Shown: piece after piece, positions 9,601-16,737 of the stretch
Numbering within the stretch: the stretch's first letter is position 1
Layout of the letters: the number at the start of each line of letters is the position of its first letter
Origin: a bacterium
GTDB lineage: Bacteria; JAJVIF01
Length of the DNA: 64,000 nt
NCBI GenBank assembly: GCA_022072165.1
Contig: JAJVIF010000001.1
Span: 1,019,353-1,083,352, forward strand
Reading direction: 5' to 3'
Translations under genes and position numbers: made by a program
The notes under the pieces: model-generated
Told to the model about the DNA's origin: nothing
Seen by the model: only the letters and a program-made list of their open reading frames with translations
Database searches by the model: none

Positions 9601-10271
9601 CCGGTCCCGTCGAGGGTCTCATCCACGAGGAGCTTGTACGGGAAGGTGTTGGCGGTGCCGCTGGTCGTCAGCAGGCCCCCAGGAGCGTAGTACGCATCTG
9701 CATTGGCGATCAATGTGGTGTTCGCCACACGATCCGAGAAATACGTGTTGCCACTGGCAGAAGCGACATCTGCCAGCCAGAGGACCTTACCGGCGATCCC
9801 CAGATCAGAGCGGTTTGTGACCGCGCTGGGGGTCCCCAGGACGTCGCTGGGAGCCGGGAAGGGATGCGCGATTTCGTACGTGATATCAACAGTCGTGGCA
9901 GTCCCGGTGATGCCGGTGATGCGGAACGACCGGGCAGTGAAGAAGCTGTCGATGGGCAGGAGGTAGAGGTCGTCGGTGGCCTGCCCGCTGCGGGTTGCTT
10001 TGAGCGAAGCGGTGGCACTCAATGTGCCCGGATCGATGTCGATGGTATAGAGCGCCAGGGCGGAGTCCGCCAGGCTGCCCCGCACATACGCCTGTCCCAG
10101 GCTGGCGGGAACACTGGTGATGGGGGCGACTCCCGCTTCAGGCACCAGCCCGGTGCCGATCGGGGAATCCTGTGGGGTAAGGGGCGCCGGGGGCGTGACG
10201 CCATTGGAGCCCCCGCAACCGAGGGCGGCCAAGGCCAGACTGGTGGCGAGCCACCAGGTCAGCTGTCGCAT
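6624..10271 (-). CDS. Giant-family secreted lipoprotein C with C-terminal beta-propeller repeats
   Basis: 1215 residues. The signal peptide has lipobox AALGC (Cys19). It is the closest relative of lipoprotein B along its whole length: IAHPFPAPSD, NRSDLGIAGK, NADAYYAPGG, GWTGYGVLHQGQ, EKKANRLPPAS and VEDWDARATET occur in both in the same order. WGDGGG and DPEGD mark the Ig-like middle part. The C-terminal third has SBBP-like propeller repeats (for example the NAYITGRANRTED and RVYATGRYAN segments). It is probably lipid-anchored on the outer membrane or cell surface. Function is unknown. The 875-codon frame on the opposite strand is a compositional shadow. An AGGAGG ribosome binding site precedes the ATG at 10271. 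Confidence 0.88.
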   Translation of the reverse strand: MRQLTWWLATSLALAALGCGGSNGVTPPAPLTPQDSPIGTGLVPEAGVAPITSVPASLGQAYVRGSLADSALALYTIDIDPGTLSATASLKATRSGQATDDLYLLPIDSFFTARSFRITGITGTATTVDITYEIAHPFPAPSDVLGTPSAVTNRSDLGIAGKVLWLADVASASGNTYFSDRVANTTLIANADAYYAPGGLLTTSGTANTFPYKLLVDETLDGTGSRLGISNDGDVTGNFGTDGWTRDEYGAGNDGWTGYGVLHQGQVSRNVLSLSRGAIGGSFSLDMAVIARYNDPRGGLTPAEKKANRLPPASADASLFAYRMPHGALDIQKVSFAGEGGGFIQDTLSASVLRFHVEDWDARATETTESDLSLDPSFTNIAPGESGAPSLAVSIPGVLGDATAVVTMAGGPVDDDSAFGGDADQDSGLPGDPLFFSESVTKAAGSGQTPGTYQGLVRVTDVEAAIADPFFVIELDGSLSLVTSNVPEPVTFFPFEVELAPNNLPPSATVVLVSSNPLLSGTQPEILITGIGDPDSDPLDISIDWGDGGGLQPLATGYTSPYAPLNPIGVQRNNATLTNQAINALVRVADAQHEVDYPVNFQLGPNRAPVLTGSPVLASASLPVIPAALFTMNAGTAGFTDPEGDTMTLRIRNTANGDNISGTAFPLAGNTTGISTLGNTTFTVYVEDPLHTNTAIGQPNSAARWPGIVGTTTRVPGWFYKGVGQSTSTEQAYVIQRDSQNNVLIAGLYNGSTNNFGSGNQPQVGPQPSLFLVKLNPLGQFQWVNLLGSSTSLATGIENLGGMAVDSNDNILLYGSWRGLMTLATGITEESNNNVLNASTDLFLVKFAPDGSYISHFRTNSPGDANVTEAFGFNALVLDDSNNAYITGRANRTEDFPTSGAPITLTTAHGAASASYDPFVARINTSSMTTDWATNFAMSTSTSTVATGTESGQSLAMTPFGQLVVGGYFRSLASGTPLSSFGGAGHFLRVSSTSHANSFITLRNASTGAWIWDRVFSASIATVGHVNGLAADSSRVYATGRYANNTNFNGTTDVAASTTSTSNYDPYLAAFSIADGSNLWVNGMTRGAVTAINSGYSVAVSGGSVYAVGDYNPNQDLGNGPTFGNGASAYLIKRVASTGANALVGGDPYILTWNGAGNDRMRSLTLDSYGDLYLCGEFAGNGFDADPGVAVNSHNSLSGSVDYFGMKVIENTASF

Positions 10272-10542
10272 GTCTGCCTCCTGTGTGTGTCTGCACGAAA
10301 TCGAGAGTTGAGTAGAGCGAAGTCGCCGTGAACATTCGCGCCTGCGTCGTTCACCAGACCGTCGTCCGTGACAATTAGATACGGCGACTCCGAAGGAATG
10401 TAAACAGTGCCGCTGAATTCGGCCAGCCTTCGGACCCGATTTTTTAAAATTTGTAGCCCAACGCCCAATGCGTCGCGAAGCACTGCGAGCGGTCTTGAGC
10501 GATCTGAGTCTGGCTCAATGTCAACTTTGTCAGGACCCAAAC
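10272..10542. other. Intergenic region upstream of lipoprotein C
   Basis: This holds the upstream region of the 6624-10271 gene, including an AT-rich patch at about 10440-10455 that may be part of its promoter. I see no gene or RNA in it. The aminotransferase terminator follows at 10543. Confidence 0.4.
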
Positions 10543-10568
10543 GCCCTCCGACGGAACCGCCGGAGGGC
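10543..10568 (-). terminator. Probable terminator of the PatA-like aminotransferase gene
   Basis: An 8-bp stem (GCCCTCCG at 10543-10550 with CGGAGGGC at 10561-10568) lies 34 bases past the stop codon. Only a short T run follows on the minus strand, so it is a weak intrinsic terminator. Confidence 0.6.
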
Positions 10569-10602
10569 AACTGAAGCGTGAACCACCTTACAGAAAGTGA
10601 TG

Positions 10603-11943
10603 CTAGCCAGCCTCCACAGCGACCGGTCGCAGCGCTTCCAGGACTCCCCGGAAGCGTCGCAGCATCTCGTCCATGACCTCGATGGGAATCGCCAGCGGCG
10701 GCTCGATACGCATCGCCCGGGGGTTGTTCAGCGTATGCGCCACCAGGACATGTTCATTGAAGAGCGCTTTCGCGGCAGCTTTACCGACCTCGGCCTCATG
10801 GAACTCCAGGCCGATCATGAGGCCCTTCCCGCGGACTTCCCGCAAGAGCTCCGGGAAGTCGCTCTGCAGCACTCGCAACTGTGCCAGCGTGTGATTCCCG
10901 GTTGCTTCAGCCTGCGCAGTCAGCTGCTCATCCAGGAGCACCTCGATCGCGGCGAGTCCGGCAGCGCACGCGAGCGGATTGCCGCCGAACGTGTTCGAGT
11001 GGAGGAAGGGATTCGGTTCGAGGGCCTGCCAGACCGCAGCGGTGCCGGTCGTGACGCCCATCGGGATGATGCCGCCGCCGATGGATTTACCGATACACAT
11101 GAGGTCGGGAGTGACATCCCAGTGCATACAGGCGAAGTCCTGGCCGGTCCGTCCCATCCCTGTCTGGACTTCGTCAAGAATCAGCAGGATGTCGTGGTCA
11201 TCGCAGAGCTGGCGGACCGCCGGGAGGTAGTCATCAGCCGGCACAATGATGCCCGCCTCGCCCTGGATGGGCTCGACAATGAACCCGGCAACATCATCTG
11301 TGATAGCGGCCTTGAGGGCATCGATGTCACCGAAGGGGACCGCCCGGTTGTCGCGCAGGGGCTCGAAGGGGGCGCGGAAAACATCGCGGAAAGTGACCGA
11401 GAGGGCACCCAGCGTCTTGCCGTGATAGCCATTGATGGTGCCGAGGAACTTCCGCTTCCCGGTTTTCATCATGGCGAACTTCAGCGCGGCTTCCACAGAC
11501 TCGGTCCCGGAGTTCGAGAAAAAGCAGTACTGCAGCGCACCGGGGGTGATTTCCGCAAAGCGGGCGGCAAAACGGGCCTGCCAGGGATTCAGCAGTTCCT
11601 GGGAGTGGATTCCCATCCGCTGCAACCCGTCCTGTACCGCCTGCACGATGCGGGGATGCAGATGCCCGAAGTTGAACACACCGTAGCCACCCAGGCAGTC
11701 GATGTACTCATTGCCGGCGAGGTCGTAGATATTCCAGCCGGACCCTTTCCACTCACAGGCGCGGGCATCACCGGACTTCCGCCACTTGGCGAGGGCGGGG
11801 TTCACATGGTCGTGCAAGCCGAGGACGGTCGCATCCGTGAGAATCGTCCGGTCGTCAGCCGTCAGATCCTGATTCGTCCCGAGTTTGTGGAATGCCTCGG
11901 CGATGAGGGCCTCGGGGTGGTGTTTGGGGGGCGTGAGCTCCAT
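10603..11943 (-). CDS. Class III PLP aminotransferase, putrescine-aminotransferase-like
   Basis: 446 residues, similar to E. coli putrescine aminotransferase (about 459). Motifs in order: EYIDCLGGYGVFNFGH, NSGTESVEAALK (PLP phosphate site), GYHGKTLG, EPIQGEAGI, LILDEVQTGMGRTG (Asp binding the pyridine nitrogen), CIGKSIGGG (Schiff-base Lys) and TFGGNPLACAAG. The enzyme should move an amino group from a diamine or related omega-amine to 2-oxoglutarate in the cytoplasm. The exact amine cannot be told from sequence. A paralogue lies at 34979-36268. It is a single-gene unit with AGGAGG before the ATG, divergent from the HEPN/MNT genes. Acetylornithine or 4-aminobutyrate aminotransferase is the main alternative. 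Confidence 0.85.
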   Translation of the reverse strand: MELTPPKHHPEALIAEAFHKLGTNQDLTADDRTILTDATVLGLHDHVNPALAKWRKSGDARACEWKGSGWNIYDLAGNEYIDCLGGYGVFNFGHLHPRIVQAVQDGLQRMGIHSQELLNPWQARFAARFAEITPGALQYCFFSNSGTESVEAALKFAMMKTGKRKFLGTINGYHGKTLGALSVTFRDVFRAPFEPLRDNRAVPFGDIDALKAAITDDVAGFIVEPIQGEAGIIVPADDYLPAVRQLCDDHDILLILDEVQTGMGRTGQDFACMHWDVTPDLMCIGKSIGGGIIPMGVTTGTAAVWQALEPNPFLHSNTFGGNPLACAAGLAAIEVLLDEQLTAQAEATGNHTLAQLRVLQSDFPELLREVRGKGLMIGLEFHEAEVGKAAAKALFNEHVLVAHTLNNPRAMRIEPPLAIPIEVMDEMLRRFRGVLEALRPVAVEAG

Positions 11944-12222
11944 CAGTCGGTTCCTCCTGCACAGCGGCGCGATGCCGGTGCGATGCCCCCATCATCGGGG
12001 ATGGGGGGAATGCACCCCCGCGGTGCCGGATGAGGGCCGCGGGCGGGACAGGCGGGGTCACTTTCCGGGACCTGGGCGTCATGTGCGCCGTCGTGACGAC
12101 TGAGCGTCAGCAGGGGACCTGGTGCCTCGTGTCTCTTTAACATAGCGTGAAACGCGAGATTCGGGAACCCCGCGAGGCGTGAATTGAGGTGTGGGTGCAT
12201 TTGCTATTCTTGGAAAAGCGCG

Positions 12223-12627
12223 ATGCCACTCCTGTTGACGCCGTTCCGGAACGCGGTCGAACGCCTGGCGGAGGCTCAGGTCGCCCATCTTTCCGAGCCT
12301 GAAAATACGCTCTACCGGGATGCACTCATCCAGCGATTCGAGTTCACCTATGAACTGTCCCACACTTTGTTGCGACGCCATCTGGCCAGCATTACCGCGA
12401 ATCCCGAGCGCATCCGCCAGATGCCGTTCTCCGCACTGATTCGGACTGGAAACGAGTATGGGCTCCTGCGGGGAGACTGGACCGCCTGGAAACGCTTTCG
12501 TGAAATGCGGAATCAGACCAGTCATGCCTACGACGCCCGACTCGCGGCACAAGTTCTGGCTGGGATCCCCGAGTTCCTCCTGGAAGCCAGACACCTGCTT
12601 CAGTCGCTGGATCAGCAGCAGACATGA
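12223..12627 (+). CDS. HEPN-domain toxin (HI0074-like) of a HEPN/MNT module
   Basis: 134 residues from the ATG at 12223; an in-frame TTG at 12184 is less likely. An all-helical protein of the nucleotidyltransferase-substrate-binding/HEPN family. It carries MRNQTSHAYD near residue 105, the R-x4-H type motif that forms the RNase site in HEPN toxins, and an FEFTYELSH segment typical of the HI0074 group. Its stop overlaps the start of the MNT gene by four bases (ATGA), so the two are translationally coupled. In known pairs the MNT partner neutralises the HEPN protein, in some cases by adding AMP to it. TATTCT at 12205-12210 with an upstream TG is a possible extended -10 box. Confidence 0.82.
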   Translation: MPLLLTPFRNAVERLAEAQVAHLSEPENTLYRDALIQRFEFTYELSHTLLRRHLASITANPERIRQMPFSALIRTGNEYGLLRGDWTAWKRFREMRNQTSHAYDARLAAQVLAGIPEFLLEARHLLQSLDQQQT

Positions 12628-12938
12628 ATGCGCGTCCGATTCAGCTCTCATCCGATGAGTGGGAAACACTGCTCCAGGTTCTGATAGCGCAGGTGCCAAC
12701 AGCCATCATCTGGGCGTTTGGCTCCCGCGCCCTCGGCACGGCCCAGGCGATGTCCGATCTTGACCTGCTCATAAGAGAACCTGCGCCGATCAGTCTTGAG
12801 CGACTGGCGGATCTGAAAGATGCCCTGTTGGAGTGCGATCTCCCATTCCGGGTCGATGTGCTGGATTACACGCAGGTCAGCACCGAGTTTCTGCAAGGCA
12901 TCCAGGATTCACTGGTGCAGATTCTGCCCCTCCCCTGA
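12624..12938 (+). CDS. MNT-type minimal nucleotidyltransferase (antitoxin partner)
   Basis: 104 residues. WAFGSRALGTAQAMSDLDL is the nucleotidyltransferase signature: GSRxxG followed by S-D-x-D, with the metal-binding acidic pair. A third acidic residue lies in FRVDVLD. This is the HI0073-like MNT domain. The gene overlaps the HEPN gene by four bases, which is the usual layout of HEPN/MNT toxin-antitoxin modules. The predicted role is nucleotidyl transfer to the HEPN partner, which would silence it. The 3' end overlaps the convergent KARI-like gene by 30 bases. No other defence genes are adjacent. Confidence 0.82.
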   Translation: MNARPIQLSSDEWETLLQVLIAQVPTAIIWAFGSRALGTAQAMSDLDLLIREPAPISLERLADLKDALLECDLPFRVDVLDYTQVSTEFLQGIQDSLVQILPLP

Positions 12939-13964
12939 TTCCAAAGCTGTGATGGTGGCACGCAACGCCTTCAGTTCTGCCATCACTGCTGCCAGCCGGG
13001 ATTGCATCGCTGGCTCCAGCAACTGACGCACTATCGTTCCAGCCTCGATGTCTCGCAACAGCTGCTGCAATCGCGCCTCTGCATCAGATGCGAGCCCCCG
13101 ACGCCCGTTCAGCAGCGACCCCCGCATCGCGATCTGACTAATCCGCCGGTACATCCCCACCGGCCCATGCTCCTGGAGCAACTCTGCCGTGTTGCCGATC
13201 TCACCGAAGGTCGCCCGGTACACCTGCACCGGGTCGTAGCCCGAAGCGACTGCAGCCTCGTAAGTGGCCCGGCACAGTTCGACGAGTCCGCCACAAAGCA
13301 GGGCTTCTTCCACAAACAGGTCCAGCGCAACCTCCTGTGCCACGGTGCAGCTTCGGATGCCGGCCGGACCGAAGCCGAAAGCGTGCGCCCAGGTGAGGGC
13401 CCGCGCCTGAGCGCTGCCCGAGGGATCCCGCCAGACCGCAAGCTGTGCCCCGACTCCTGCGCCATTCAGAAAGCCCTGACGGACCGCCGCGCCTGTCCCG
13501 TGCGGGGCGAGGACCGCGACATCGACTCCCTGCGGCATCGCCAGTTGCCCGTAGATAAGGGCATAACCATGCGCGAACAGGAGGAGCTGTCCCGGTCGCA
13601 TCGAAGGGAGGATCCAGCGACGCATGACTTCGGGCTGGACGTCATCCGGCAGGCAGACGAGGATGGTGTCGCAATCCGCAGGCACCCCGAACATGAGATC
13701 GTGGGTCGGCAATCCGGCAGACGCCACGCGCGACAGACTGGGACTCCCGGCTCGCAAAGCCACCGTTACCTGCGCCCCGGCATCCCTCGCGTTGAGAGCT
13801 AACGGTTCGCCCTGCAGGCCAAACCCCAGCACCACCAGCGGCCGGTCGTGGAGACTCTCCAGCGGCGGCAGGTCCGGCGTATGGAAAGTCACAGGTCCGC
13901 TGAAGGGGGGTTCTCCCGACGGCTCTTCGGGCCAGACCCGCTGTCCCTGCAGATTGATCTCCAT
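12909..13964 (-). CDS. Ketol-acid reductoisomerase-like protein with altered active site
   Basis: 351 residues from the ATG at 13964. The fold is recognisable from LVVLGFGLQGEPLALNARD (NADPH site), LVCLPDDVQPEV, LLLFAHGYALIYGQL, LAPHGTGAAVRQGF and DLFVEEALLCGGLVEL. In canonical IlvC the corresponding motif is APKGPG with a catalytic lysine; here it is His (codon CAC). The metal-binding Asp and Glu of the DLFxE motif are kept. The next conserved glutamate (ECLHE) seems to be Ala, while the following Glu is kept. True isomeroreductase activity is therefore doubtful. It has no ilvB or ilvD neighbours and is divergent from an FAD-dependent desaturase-like gene. There is no Shine-Dalgarno; a TACACT box lies seven bases before the start. 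Confidence 0.7.
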   Translation of the reverse strand: MEINLQGQRVWPEEPSGEPPFSGPVTFHTPDLPPLESLHDRPLVVLGFGLQGEPLALNARDAGAQVTVALRAGSPSLSRVASAGLPTHDLMFGVPADCDTILVCLPDDVQPEVMRRWILPSMRPGQLLLFAHGYALIYGQLAMPQGVDVAVLAPHGTGAAVRQGFLNGAGVGAQLAVWRDPSGSAQARALTWAHAFGFGPAGIRSCTVAQEVALDLFVEEALLCGGLVELCRATYEAAVASGYDPVQVYRATFGEIGNTAELLQEHGPVGMYRRISQIAMRGSLLNGRRGLASDAEARLQQLLRDIEAGTIVRQLLEPAMQSRLAAVMAELKALRATITALESGEGQNLHQ

Positions 13965-13971
13965 GGGAGCG

Positions 13972-13977
13972 AGTGTA
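13972..13977 (-). promoter_or_regulatory. Putative -10 box TACACT of the KARI-like gene (leaderless)
   Basis: On the minus strand TACACT is followed by seven bases and then the ATG at 13964. There is no ribosome binding site. The same hexamer-to-start geometry recurs at several other genes in this window. Confidence 0.45.
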
Positions 13978-14001
13978 CGCTTCCCCGGCACAGGAGGAGC
14001 G

Positions 14002-15285
14002 ATGAGCGCCGTCCATGACATCGTCATCGTTGGTGGGGGGCTCGCCGGGCTCACGGCGGCCGCCATCCTGGCGCGCGCTGGACGGGAAGTCCGGCTGCTG
14101 GAGCGTCACACCACCATCGGGGGTCGGGCAGAGACCCAGGAGCTCAACGGCTTCCATCTGAATCTCGGTGCCCATGCCTTCTTTCTTGGCGGACCGGCAG
14201 AGCGGATCCTCCGTGATCTGGGGGTGGTGATCACGGGCGGCAAGCCGATAGTCGCCGGAGCGGCAGAGCATCGGGGCCGGATTCTCCCGTTGCCGGTTTC
14301 GCCGATGAACATCCTGTCGTCGCCGATGCTGACCCTGCCGGCCCGTTCAGAATTGGTCCGAGTGATGGCCAGTCTGCCGGGTATCGATCCCCTCCCCCTC
14401 ATGGGCGAGAGTGTCCGGACCTGGGTAGAGCGGGCGGTATGGCAGGGGGAGTCGCGCCTTCTGCTGTATGCCCTCGTGCGGGTCGCCACCCTGATCAACG
14501 CCCCGGAGCAACTCAGCGCAGGGGTCGCGATTCAGCAGGTACAGCGATTGCTGAAAACAGGCGTGATGTATCTGGATGATGGCTGGGGAAGTCTGGCAGA
14601 GTCCTTGCGCATCACCGCGAGTGTCGCCGGGGCACGGATCGAAACCGACCGGGCAGTCGCGAAAGCCGAAAGGCAGGGCGATCTCTGGGAGGTCGACTGG
14701 GGACCGGAGACCGGTATTCAGGCGCGGCATCTGCTGCTGGCGCTGCCACCGAAGGCGGCGTCATCGCTCATCGAAGGATCGGAAGGGGCTGCCCTTTCGA
14801 AATGGTCCCGGGAGTCGCAGCCGGTGATCGCCGCTGCGCTGGATGTCGGCCTCGCGAGTCTGCCGAAGCCGCGCTACGGTGTCGTCTGGGGCATGGACCA
14901 GCCGTATCACTTCGCCCAGCACGCCTCTTACGCCAAGCTTGCTCCACCCTGGCAATCGCTGATGCAGGGCCTCTGGTGCCTCCATCCATCCACGTACGAC
15001 GTCGGCAAAGGCATCGAGACAAAGCTCGACGAAGCCCTCGACCGCGCACAACCGGGCTGGCGGGACCTGGTGGAAGCGCGACGATTCCTGCCCCGACTGA
15101 CAGTCATGCAGCGACTGCCGGTAGCCCATCCGGATGGACTCGCCGCCCGACCAGGACCTGCAGTGCCCGGCACCACGGGGCTGTACGTCGCTGGTGACTG
15201 GGTGGGTGGCGTTGGGCTACTGGCCGAAGCGAGCCTGGCGTCAGCGGCACAGGCAGCGGAGCTTATCCTCGAACGTGGGGAATGA
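14002..15285 (+). CDS. FAD-dependent amine oxidase / phytoene desaturase-like protein
   Basis: 427 residues. The start at 14002 follows AGGAGGAGCG. The N-terminus IVIVGGGLAGLTAAAILARA is the dinucleotide-binding GxGxxG motif, followed by the acidic residue in LLERH and a GGRAET motif, as in amine oxidases and CrtI-type carotene desaturases. Near the C-terminus GLYVAGDWVGGVGLLAEA is the second FAD-contact motif of the family. The substrate cannot be deduced, and no carotenoid genes are adjacent. It is divergent from the KARI-like gene, and its 3' end overlaps the convergent DUF1599 gene by 23 bases. Confidence 0.78.
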   Translation: MSAVHDIVIVGGGLAGLTAAAILARAGREVRLLERHTTIGGRAETQELNGFHLNLGAHAFFLGGPAERILRDLGVVITGGKPIVAGAAEHRGRILPLPVSPMNILSSPMLTLPARSELVRVMASLPGIDPLPLMGESVRTWVERAVWQGESRLLLYALVRVATLINAPEQLSAGVAIQQVQRLLKTGVMYLDDGWGSLAESLRITASVAGARIETDRAVAKAERQGDLWEVDWGPETGIQARHLLLALPPKAASSLIEGSEGAALSKWSRESQPVIAAALDVGLASLPKPRYGVVWGMDQPYHFAQHASYAKLAPPWQSLMQGLWCLHPSTYDVGKGIETKLDEALDRAQPGWRDLVEARRFLPRLTVMQRLPVAHPDGLAARPGPAVPGTTGLYVAGDWVGGVGLLAEASLASAAQAAELILERGE

Positions 15286-15949
15286 GGGGACTCGAATGCT
15301 GCCGAACCGGCCAGGGGGGCTGCACCGGCAGTGAGGTGTACCGCAGGATTTCGAGGATGCCGTAGTTGAGGATGTCGCGGTACTCGGATTCCCGGCCTTC
15401 CGCGACCTGTCCACTTGACCCTTGCGCTTCCAGTTCTTCGAGTTGCTGCAATCGCAACGCCTTTACCAGGAGCTGATCGGTGATCGAGGGGATCCGCATA
15501 TAGCGCCACGAGTCGCCGTAGTCATGATTCTTGCGGAGCATCAGTTCCACGCAGTCCACAAACACCGGCTCAAGGGCAATGAACAGGGTCTGGGCATCCG
15601 GGATCAGTTCCTCATCGGAGAGGAGTCCGCGTAACTGGAGGATGCCGACACCTGATAACAGGATGATGCACCAGAGCAAATGGAGGGGAGGGCCATCGGG
15701 AGTCCGGCGTCCTTCCCCATCTTCCCAGGCCCGGAGTGCCCGGATGTGCTCGGCCAGGGCGACCGTGACTCCTTCAGGATTCGACTCACACCAGTAGTCC
15801 AGCGCCAGGGGCATCCAGGGGCCCGCCTGCTGATGCAGCAGCATGAACGCCCCTGCCACCGCATCGGCAAACTGGGGCTCGTGGGGAGACCGGGTAGCCC
15901 CTAAAGGGGGGGTGGGCAACGGACGAGACGCGCCGAGGTTGGAGGTCAT
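15263..15949 (-). CDS. DUF1599 (nucleotide modification associated domain 1) protein
   Basis: 228 residues from the ATG at 15949, preceded by AGGAAGT. The open frame continues upstream through the tRNA gene, so a longer start is rejected. The C-terminal half has LMLRKNHDYGDSWRYMR, then SITDQLLVKALRLQQLEE and RDILNYGILEILRY, the core of the DUF1599 family. Some members occur in phages and in gene sets for modified nucleotides, but biochemical function is not settled. The N-terminal 90 residues are not recognised. The gene lies directly downstream of tRNA-Val on the same strand. Confidence 0.75.
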   Translation of the reverse strand: MTSNLGASRPLPTPPLGATRSPHEPQFADAVAGAFMLLHQQAGPWMPLALDYWCESNPEGVTVALAEHIRALRAWEDGEGRRTPDGPPLHLLWCIILLSGVGILQLRGLLSDEELIPDAQTLFIALEPVFVDCVELMLRKNHDYGDSWRYMRIPSITDQLLVKALRLQQLEELEAQGSSGQVAEGRESEYRDILNYGILEILRYTSLPVQPPWPVRQHSSPLIPHVRG

Positions 15950-15994
15950 GACTTCCTGAGCAGATTCCGCCCGTTGGCGGAGGCAAAGAGTAGA

Positions 15995-16071
15995 TGGTAG
16001 GCAGGACAGGATTCGAACCTGCGACATCCACCTTGTAAGGGTGGCGCTCTAACCAGCTGAGCTACCTGCCC
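15995..16071 (-). tRNA. tRNA-Val(UAC), CCA encoded
   Basis: A cloverleaf can be drawn on the minus strand. The acceptor stem GGGCAGG pairs with CCTGCCT (last pair G-U). The D arm contains AGCTGGTTA. The anticodon stem CCACC/GGTGG encloses the loop CTTACAA with anticodon TAC. The T arm has GGTTCGAATCC. The 3' ACCA is in the DNA, giving 77 bases. It decodes GUA valine codons. A TAGTAT/TATACC patch at about 16105-16112 may be its promoter. Confidence 0.95.
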
Positions 16072-16198
16072 GCACGGTCAGCCTCCCGGGACTCCGGGCG
16101 ACCCCGGTATACTACCCCTCCAGCATGCCTCCTGCTGCCTTTCGGCTTGTCCGACGGGCTGCGGAGGACGACCGGGAACCGGAAAGGATGCTCTTCCC

Positions 16199-16720
16199 TT
16201 GCGACGACACCATCTTCTGCCACTGTCCAGCCTGCTGCTCCTGGGGGGCATGACGCTGACCCTTGCCTGCAGCCCAAGTACGCCTCCGCCTGCCCAGCAG
16301 GAACGTGCCTCGACTCCCCCAGCTGCGACTGCCGAGCCGGCAGCTGAGCCTGCCGCTGAACCGGCGGCGACTCCGGCGGCAGATACCTCAGCCGACGCGA
16401 CCGCTGGGCTCTCCAGTGAGCCTGCGACCCCAGTCGCGGATCCGGCACCTGCCGACGATGGGACCACAGTAAACATGTTCGATGCCGCGAACTTCTATGC
16501 CCTGAACTGCGCGGGCTGCCATGGCGTGTCGGGCGAGGGTGGCAAAGGACCGGCCTACAAGAAGGTTCTGCACGAACCGGATGCCGAACTGGCGCACGAA
16601 ATTCTTGAAGGGAAAGGCAAGATGCCTCCGTTCCGCGACAAGCTCTCCCCCGAAGAAGCCGGGCAGCTCATCGCCTGGATCCGCGCAGAACTCGGCGGCG
16701 GACAGCCTCCGAGCGAGTAG
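16199..16720 (+). CDS. Lipid-anchored monohaem cytochrome c
   Basis: 173 residues from a TTG start at 16199, preceded by GGAAAGGA. The signal peptide ends in TLAC (Cys24), so the protein is a lipoprotein. Residues about 25-85 are a low-complexity linker rich in Ala, Pro, Glu and Thr. The C-terminal 85 residues form a class I cytochrome c: NFYALNCAGCHG gives the CxxCH haem site, and GKGKMPPF supplies the axial Met. It should carry electrons on the periplasmic face. No oxidase genes are nearby. The alternative ATG at 16188 is out of frame. Confidence 0.85.
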   Translation: MRRHHLLPLSSLLLLGGMTLTLACSPSTPPPAQQERASTPPAATAEPAAEPAAEPAATPAADTSADATAGLSSEPATPVADPAPADDGTTVNMFDAANFYALNCAGCHGVSGEGGKGPAYKKVLHEPDAELAHEILEGKGKMPPFRDKLSPEEAGQLIAWIRAELGGGQPPSE

Positions 16721-16737
16721 CTTTAGGATGACGATCG

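Noticed and set aside
7704-10331. An 875-codon open frame on the plus strand
   Set aside because: It is antisense to lipoprotein C, has low-complexity charged composition and no domain or signal. GC-rich codon bias of the true gene keeps the opposite frame open.
15950-16027. N-terminal extension of the DUF1599 protein
   Set aside because: It would read through the 3' half of tRNA-Val; a better start is at 15949.
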